Shown here piece by piece: positions 58,032-64,000 of a stretch of DNA of 64,000 bases; the stretch's first letter is position 1, and the number at the start of each line of letters is the position of its first letter. This stretch comes from Diphasiastrum complanatum (Eukaryota > Streptophyta > Lycopodiopsida > Lycopodiales > Lycopodiaceae). Under the pieces are notes generated by a model that saw only the letters and a list, made by a program, of their open reading frames with translations, made no database searches and was not told the origin of the DNA. A program made the translations under genes and the position numbers. The DNA lies in contig CM055103.1 in the NCBI GenBank assembly GCA_029204225.1, forward strand, positions 40,835,368 to 40,899,367, in the 5' to 3' direction.

Positions 58032-60674
58032 TGATGAGATATAAATTGACCCCTAAACAAGTTTTCGATGTGAAGAAAACAGTAAAGGAGTCAGTCTGTA
58101 TCTCGATTATAGTTCAAGCTAACATAAATTCTTGGGACTGATTTATCGTAGAGACCGAGCCAATCAATTGTTTGAAGGCTTTCTGGCTCTCTTCAGTCCA
58201 AGAAAAAGGTTCGCCCTCTCTCAGTAGTCTCACTTATGGAGAAATGAGAGAAGAATGATTACTCAGAAACTTCCTATAATAGCCCACTCTCCCTAGGAAA
58301 TATCGCAACTCTTTCAAGGTGGTGGGGGGTAGCATCAGTTCCAGTTAGTCAAGGTCATATGGGTCAGGCAATGGCCGTTGGGGTTTCTTAGAATCAATCG
58401 GCTTATACCTGGCTTATTAGTGGTTCTCAATAACCGAAGCAAGTGTTTGCAAAGTTCAGTTTATGTTCAGCAATTAGACAACACTATAATTTGTTCAATC
58501 CAGACAGTGTTATTAGTTAAACTACAAACAACACCTTGTTATACTAAGTAATCATGAACAAAGTCTTCAAGCACTAATCAGTGGGGCAATTAGCAAATGA
58601 CATATAGGTTTAGTGTTTCCCTTAATGCGGTTAGATTGCTTTTACATCTGCCAGGCGTTCAACTCACCAAACAAGCCTGCAACAAACGATTGATTCCCAA
58701 ATCTGGGATCTATTGTATAATTGCTGTTATCAGTCAGACCAATCGTCGAAACCAACTCAAAATTGGTTCAAGCAGTTATTTATGGTTAGAGCAATGATGA
58801 GAGATCAGTATAATGACCTCTTAATAATACAATTTATAGGTCCTCTCAAATCCCGGATAAATGCCCTAGATACGTAAGGGTTTCAATGAATTTGCTATCT
58901 GTTAGGGCAATGGCCTCCTCAGCAAAGATGGGTAGATCTCCTACCAACCAGTGATCTGTAGGCAGGCTTTAAAATTGGTCACAGGTTAGGGTAAAGAGCA
59001 CCACCCAGGGCAAGATCTTCTTTTTCCAAAGGTCAGGTTCTGAGCGTAGTCAGCAAGAAACTAAATATGTCATGCCTTTTATTGTAACTTGAAGAAACAA
59101 ATATTTCATGTCGAATCACTATGGATGATTGTACATCTATTTACATACATAGGTTGAGTTTTAAGACATCATCTAGGGAGGTCATTTCACACTTGTTGGA
59201 GCCCATGATCAATCTGTGAAATGAAGTGCCAGCAATCAACCGCTATCAAGATCTCGTGGAAAGGAGAAGCAGGGCTGCGTCTAGAATGGTGATGGGCAAA
59301 CCCGCAGGCACAGGTTGGGGTAGGCCTCAAAAACAAACCGTAGACAGGGATAGGCAAGTTTTGGGATGTATCGCAAGCAGGTTCAGGTAAGAACAGAGCA
59401 TAGGCACATAGGAGGAAATCAGATCGCAGGTTAGGTGAGGAGCAAATCCATGGACAGAGCAAGGGCCACAGGTAGTTAGAAAGGTAGATGGTATTGGCCT
59501 TCCTGACCAACGATGGAAAGGCTTTTCTCCAGGCAAATTGAACTAGCCACAAATGTGGCTGCTTACCAATGATTGCAAAGCCTACAGATGGATGGTTTAC
59601 CCTTCAAGACAGCCAAGAGGTTGGCACTCGGGTAGGCAAACTACAAGCAATTTGTTGGCTTCTATGATAACAATAGACAAGGCAAAGAGTGTGGTCCTTT
59701 CAAACAGTCCTTAGAACTTAGTAACTTGAAAGAAACAACAGCCTTGTAATTGGTATTGCAAACAAGTGACTGCTCATAAAATCTACAACAAAAAGCCAGC
59801 AACCTCCAATCAGTGAGATCCCTGCAAATGAAACAACAAGGCCTTCTACAGTTCCAAAGCCTGCAACCAAATGTTAGAGGCAACAAAGGGATACAAGATG
59901 TAATCCCCACAATACCAGGGCCTGCAATCACAAGATTAAAGACTGCAAAAGCAAATAACATCAAATCTAATTCCACAAATGAAATGTTGAAAACACAATG
60001 CTAAAGATAAAACCAATGAATCAATAGCAGTGAAATAGGATAGACAGCAAAGTGGAAGTGGCTGAGAGTGGAGGCACCAAGCATAACAGCTTCTTCTCCT
60101 TCTCTCTTCACCTTCTCACCAAAAGCTCTTTGCACACAAGTTTCTCTCTACAAGCTTTTCTCTCTCTCCAAGAAGATGACAATGAGAATAGGAATGCTGT
60201 CCCACACCTCTCCCTATACGTAGGGGCTCAATGGGCTGGAGGTGCACCCCTTCAAGAAATGGGGCACCTCCTTATGACTTTTCAAAAACTGACTCTAAAA
60301 ATAGGGCACTGGCCCAAATTCGTTTTTAGCACCCAACTTGGCCTCAACTTGCAATTTCAAAGTCAATTTGGGCCCTATTTACGGTTTCAGTTTTTATGGG
60401 CTCACGGTAAAGTTTTTAATTACTAGAACTATATTACGAAAATACTTGGCACCTCCTAGTCCCGACAAACCCGGATACTAGGGGCATAGGCCACATAAAT
60501 GAAATTTTCATACAACGTAAATTAGCAAATGAACAGTATTTGAATAGCAGTGCAACCGGCCATTATGGGCCATTTACGCGTCGTTTTTTAACAGTTCCGC
60601 CCCAGCGTAATAGCGCGCGACAACGATTTTTCATCGAAAATAGCTTGAAAAAGGGGTCTTTTTCCCCACAAACA
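58032..60674 (-). repeat. 5' LTR of Tat-like element
   Basis: 2643 bp, TGATGAG...AAACA on + strand, partner of 51349-53812. Its central block (about 58819-59468) is not shared with the partner. It also contains the RT scrap (58113-58336) and the extra segment at 59815-59930. Confidence 0.88.
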
Positions 60675-60679
60675 GAACA
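60675..60679. repeat. Target-site duplication GAACA, right
   Basis: Second GAACA, directly after the LTR end AAACA. Confidence 0.9.
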
Positions 60680-60890
60680 CCATGGGCCACTTGGTTTGCA
60701 TTTTCTTCATCAACTAAGAAGTTGCCAAGGTGGTATTGGGAAACAATAAAGGAGGGGCAATTTCTAGAACAAGTTGAAAGCAGGAACCAAGGGGGAATGT
60801 CTCAAAGGTAATCTCATGAGAGGCAAGATATAAACTTTGCACTGATGTTGACAATTTTGGAGAGTGACACGCTTTTTAAGTAACGGCGTC
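60680..60890 (+). pseudogene. Copia remnant, right of the Tat-like insertion
   Basis: Joined to 51348 it reads WATWFAFSSSTKKLPRWYWE then TIKEGQ, a decayed copia linker-like stretch. Assigned mainly by continuity across the duplication. Confidence 0.35.
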
Positions 60891-62060
60891 ACATATCATT
60901 CATCACCTGCAGTCACTGGATGCCTACCATTGTTCCATGAAGCTTGCATTAAGGCATAAAATTGGGTCTAAAATTGCCACAGAAGGGCTGGATCAGATTA
61001 TTGGTGGAGGGCTGAAGGTTGATTATGAAGGACTAGACCTTCATGGAAGTATCTCGAGCATGAACTTCATTAACCTTCACAACACTTCCAACTTCACGAA
61101 AACATCAATAAAAAGCATCTTAACTTCAAATTTTAACTCAAAAGGACCAAAGCACCTTGCATAAGGGCTATGAGCCTCCAAATTCGTTCTAAGGGGTTGC
61201 ACTCAGCCCGTTGACTCTCTCATAGCACAGCATCAAGCCACTTTTCCTTTCTCACTGATGGCAGCCACCTTCATGGGGCATCTTGTGGAGAATCCAAGGC
61301 CCTCTTTTTAGAAACTCACCTTATAAGATTACATCCCCATGACCCTAAACTTCCGATTCCGTCTGTCTTTTTCTCCCAACGAATTTTTGAAATTTCAATT
61401 GCCATGGTATGCCCACTAATCGGGTGCAAGAAAACAGAATTTTGTTGAACTTGGCTACGCACCACACAGCTTGATGGACAATACAATTTACATAGGAGCT
61501 TCACACAGTAAGTCAATTATCATTGTTTGTGATCCCTAGATGCATGTTATTGATCCATCAAGCTTGCATAATGGCTTAAGAAAGAGGCTAAAATAAGGAT
61601 TGAACTAGATTCTCAATGAAGAGTTAAGGCTGAGGTGTCTAGAGCACAAATCTCATTTAACCTTCCCATCATTTTGACTTCACTGGAAAAATTCAATAAG
61701 AAAACATTGTAACTGCGTTTCAACTCAAAAGGAAAAAGCGTTTTGTCCCTTCAAACTGTGGGCTAAGGGGTTGTCTCTCAGCCCCCCTCGAGGATCTTCG
61801 TTTCTTGTCTCCCATTGCAAGGCATTGGGACTCTTTTCCTTTGTCGGTGATGGCAGCCACCTCCATATGGCATCTTGTGAAGAATCCAAGCACCTTTTTG
61901 CAAAATCTCATGTTATAAAAGCATATTCCCACGACCTTAAACTTCTGATTTTGTGCATCTTTTTCTCTAGTGAATTTCCGGTATTTCAATCTGTATGACA
62001 TCCTTACCAACTTGATCTAAGAAAATAGGATCACTTTGAACCTGATATAGGACCGAACCA
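60891..62060. repeat. Diverged tandem duplication, ~592-bp unit
   Basis: Unit 1 about 60900-61530, unit 2 about 61531-62060. Shared landmarks are offset by about 592 bp: GATGGCAGCCACCT (61257, 61849), GGCATCTTGTG, and TTCAACTCAAAAGGA-like text. The copies are clearly diverged with small indels. No conserved ORF spans them. Confidence 0.7.
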
Positions 62061-62929
62061 TGAGTTCCATCATATGAGCCACAACGATCTATTAAGTCAT
62101 TTGATATATTGATTTCATTGCAAGTACGTTACATAACTTTCAATCACATTGTAGTATTGTTAGAGTCAATGTTCCCCTTGATGTCGTTGTCTAGGATTCA
62201 TTAGGATTATTGGGCCATGCCTGCGTGCTGATACTAGGGGTAAAGTTGAGTTAGACTTTAGTTAGACTCAAGTTCGAGATCCTAGTACTTGATTTGGAGC
62301 ACGAGTTTTGCTATAGGTAGAAAGAAATCATTCAGGCAGCCCTCCTACAATTTGTCTCTCCTACTCTTCTGCTCTCCTGTTTTTCCACTCGTAATTTTTG
62401 GCCCTTCCAATTTGTCATGCTCCTACTTTTCCAATCTCCACTTTCTTGCTCTCGTATATTTCTGGTATCCTCTTTCTTCCTCTAATGCTTGCTGATTTTT
62501 ACAAGCTGTAGTAAACAGCATTTATTGATGCTTAATTTGGAGATCATTTTGAGGCCTATTTCATCTTAGAATTATTGTTGATTTTCACAACAATTGTGGA
62601 TAGTATATACCCATCTCTAGTGCTTATTTTGGAGGTCTATTTGACCACTTTTCTCTCCTATATTCTTTGCTGATTTTCCTTGCATTTGTGGACAAGCTTT
62701 CTTTCTATCCAGCATCCATTTTTGTTAGGTTCTCAACAGCATTTGGATAGACATTTCCTTGCCTATTTTGCAGCCGCCGCCTATCCCAGGACTAGCCATC
62801 ATTTTTCAGCCTATTATGTTGTTGTTTGTACTTGAGATCTACTTGGGGTGCCCTCAGTAGCATTTTATTACATACTTTCTTCACTATTAGTGTTTGAGGC
62901 ATTATCATGCCCCCTCGTGGGATGACTTC
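62061..62929. other. Probable leader/LTR of a gypsy element, unassigned
   Basis: T-rich; phrases TTTTGGAGGTC and CTTGCATTTGTGGACAAGC recall the leader-like region at 23.1-23.3 kb. No ORF of note. Confidence 0.35.
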
Positions 62930-63570
62930 ATGAGTTGGAGCCTTCTGTCATAGAGATGTTCTAGCAGATGCTTCAGCAACCTACTCACCCAGATGACAAT
63001 TGTTCTTGTTGAGTTGACCACCTAGGTGATGCAGGTTGATTCTTGCTTGGATTCTGTTACTTCCTATGAATTTCTATCCAGGTATTCTTGCCACTCCAAT
63101 TGCTACTCCCATTGTACCTTCTTTTGGTCACGTGCCACATTCTACGGCTTGATCCTCAAAGATTTAGTTGGTTGCGATACATGTGGATGGTTTTGCTGCT
63201 ACATGGTGGGGACTCGGAAGCATTCGACAACGGGCTGATCTCCAGGGCTTGATTGTTTGATCTCAGTTCCAGAAGGCTATAATTGGCCCTTTTTGCTTTG
63301 ACAATGGCATTCTTTTCAGAGTTTCTCATGCACCAGATGGTTCAGCAGTAGCAGTGAACTAGAAAACTGGATGACTAAGTTGGATACTTTTTGTAGATGT
63401 TCCCTAAGCTTGATCTTCAAAAGATTTTATTGGCTGCGAGACAATTTGGATGGTTGCGCTGCTACATGATGGGAAGTATATCGACAACGGGCTGATCTTA
63501 AGGCTTGATTGTTTGCTCTGAGTTCCAAAAGGCTATGATTGACCCCCAGTGGTTGTTTTGATAGTGAGAT
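62930..63570 (+). pseudogene. Gypsy gag fragment, tandemly duplicated inside
   Basis: + strand broken frames encode DGFAATWWGLGSIRQRADLQ then SQFQKAI (63175-63285), a retrotransposon gag core (AxxWW...QF..A). A second, weaker copy lies about 260 bp downstream: DGCAATWWEVYRQRADL (63440-63500). Start DNA: GATCCTCAAAGATTTAGTTG at 63151 versus GATCTTCAAAAGATTTTATTG at 63411. Confidence 0.6.
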
Positions 63571-64000
63571 TCTTTTCAAAGGTTGTCACACACCAATAAT
63601 TTGTTTTTTTATTTAAGTCATTTTACAAAATGTCCAATCTATTTTCTGACATTCGTGAAGAGGAATTTCCCCACGCAATATTGCTTTTTTGTGTGGTTCA
63701 CTTAAATGTGATGTTTCTTTCTAGCCTGCATCCCTCCCCCATGCCATGTTAGTTCATTCGTACTTTCTTCTCCCATCATTTCGAGTTTGGATGAGTGGTT
63801 CAGGTTCTTCCAAAACGTCGCCAAAATTGGGTGGTGGTTCGTTGTGTGTATCCAATTCAACAATATCTTTTCCTTCAAACACGTGTCGTTTTCTTGCATT
63901 AAGTTGGATCACATACCACCATCTTAGGTCTATTCGATCTGGATGGAATATAATCTGCCAAAGAATTAAAAAAAATTAAGTTAGTATTATAAGATTGATA
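63571..64000. other. Unassigned
   Basis: Nothing recognised; short ORFs on both strands overlap each other without domains. Confidence 0.35.

Larger units (their letters stand above)
51349..60674 (-). mobile_element. Tat-like Ty3/gypsy element, complete insertion with deletions
   Basis: 9326 bp on the minus strand: 5' LTR (60674-58032), primer site, protease, RT, gypsy RNase H, partial integrase, separate RNase H ORF, non-coding 3' region, 3' LTR (53812-51349), flanked by GAACA. No gag is present: protease begins within ~70 bp of the LTR. The first half of integrase is deleted. Long LTRs starting TGTTTGTGGGG, a tRNA-Asp-like primer site and an extra RNase H point to the Tat group. Confidence 0.9.

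Overview
The window looks like nuclear DNA of a land plant with a repeat-rich, long-intron genome. Plant-type signs are Ty3/gypsy chromovirus and Tat-like elements with plant-style primer sites, a copia gag with the plant-type domain, a plant ABC1 kinase (ABC1K) in short GT-AG exons, and many (GA)n/(TC)n tracts. A non-flowering plant such as a fern would fit, but that is inference; no organelle, rRNA or bacterial feature is present.

Layout. 1-9987: two copies of one chromovirus. Copy A (+, 1553-7084) is a complete insertion with 358-bp LTRs and a GTTCT duplication, sitting inside minus-strand copy B (1-1552 and 7085-9987). 9988-10305: two (GA)n tracts bracketing a LINE 3' end. 10457-10903: copia gag remnant (-). 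13204-15571: LINE copy 1 (-). 15573-15990: small gypsy and LINE scraps. 17730-20120: decayed gypsy gag/leader/LTR (-), again next to a relative's gag. 20788-20846 and 30311-30372: two short + strand exons that look like equivalent pieces of two cyclic-nucleotide-binding domains. Between them lies TE-derived DNA, including an inverted pair of gypsy 3' ends (about 24.7 and 28.0 kb). 31335-36165: three LINE remnants (one +, two -). 36200-37260: decayed gypsy RT/RNase H. 40756-41602: an open, probably terminal exon of an unrecognised gene. 43850-44400: a coiled-coil remnant (-). 45.0-50.2 kb: the 5' half of an ABC1K gene (+). 51349-60674: a Tat-like element (-) with about 2.5-kb LTRs and a GAACA duplication, inserted in a copia remnant. 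60.9-63.6 kb: two tandem duplications, the second in a gypsy gag.

The best-supported host gene is the ABC1K gene: five consecutive exons join in frame, and its transit-peptide intron holds a gypsy fragment. The rest is mostly layered transposon debris. The most interesting structures are a roughly 91-bp periodic array in the chromovirus leader, a position-conserved but sequence-variable hairpin upstream of the (TC)n tail of three LINE 3' ends, a Tat-like element whose own RNase H looks dead while a separate complete RNase H ORF follows integrase, and several short loci each built from their own palindromic word. Coordinates and percentages were read by eye; no search was run.
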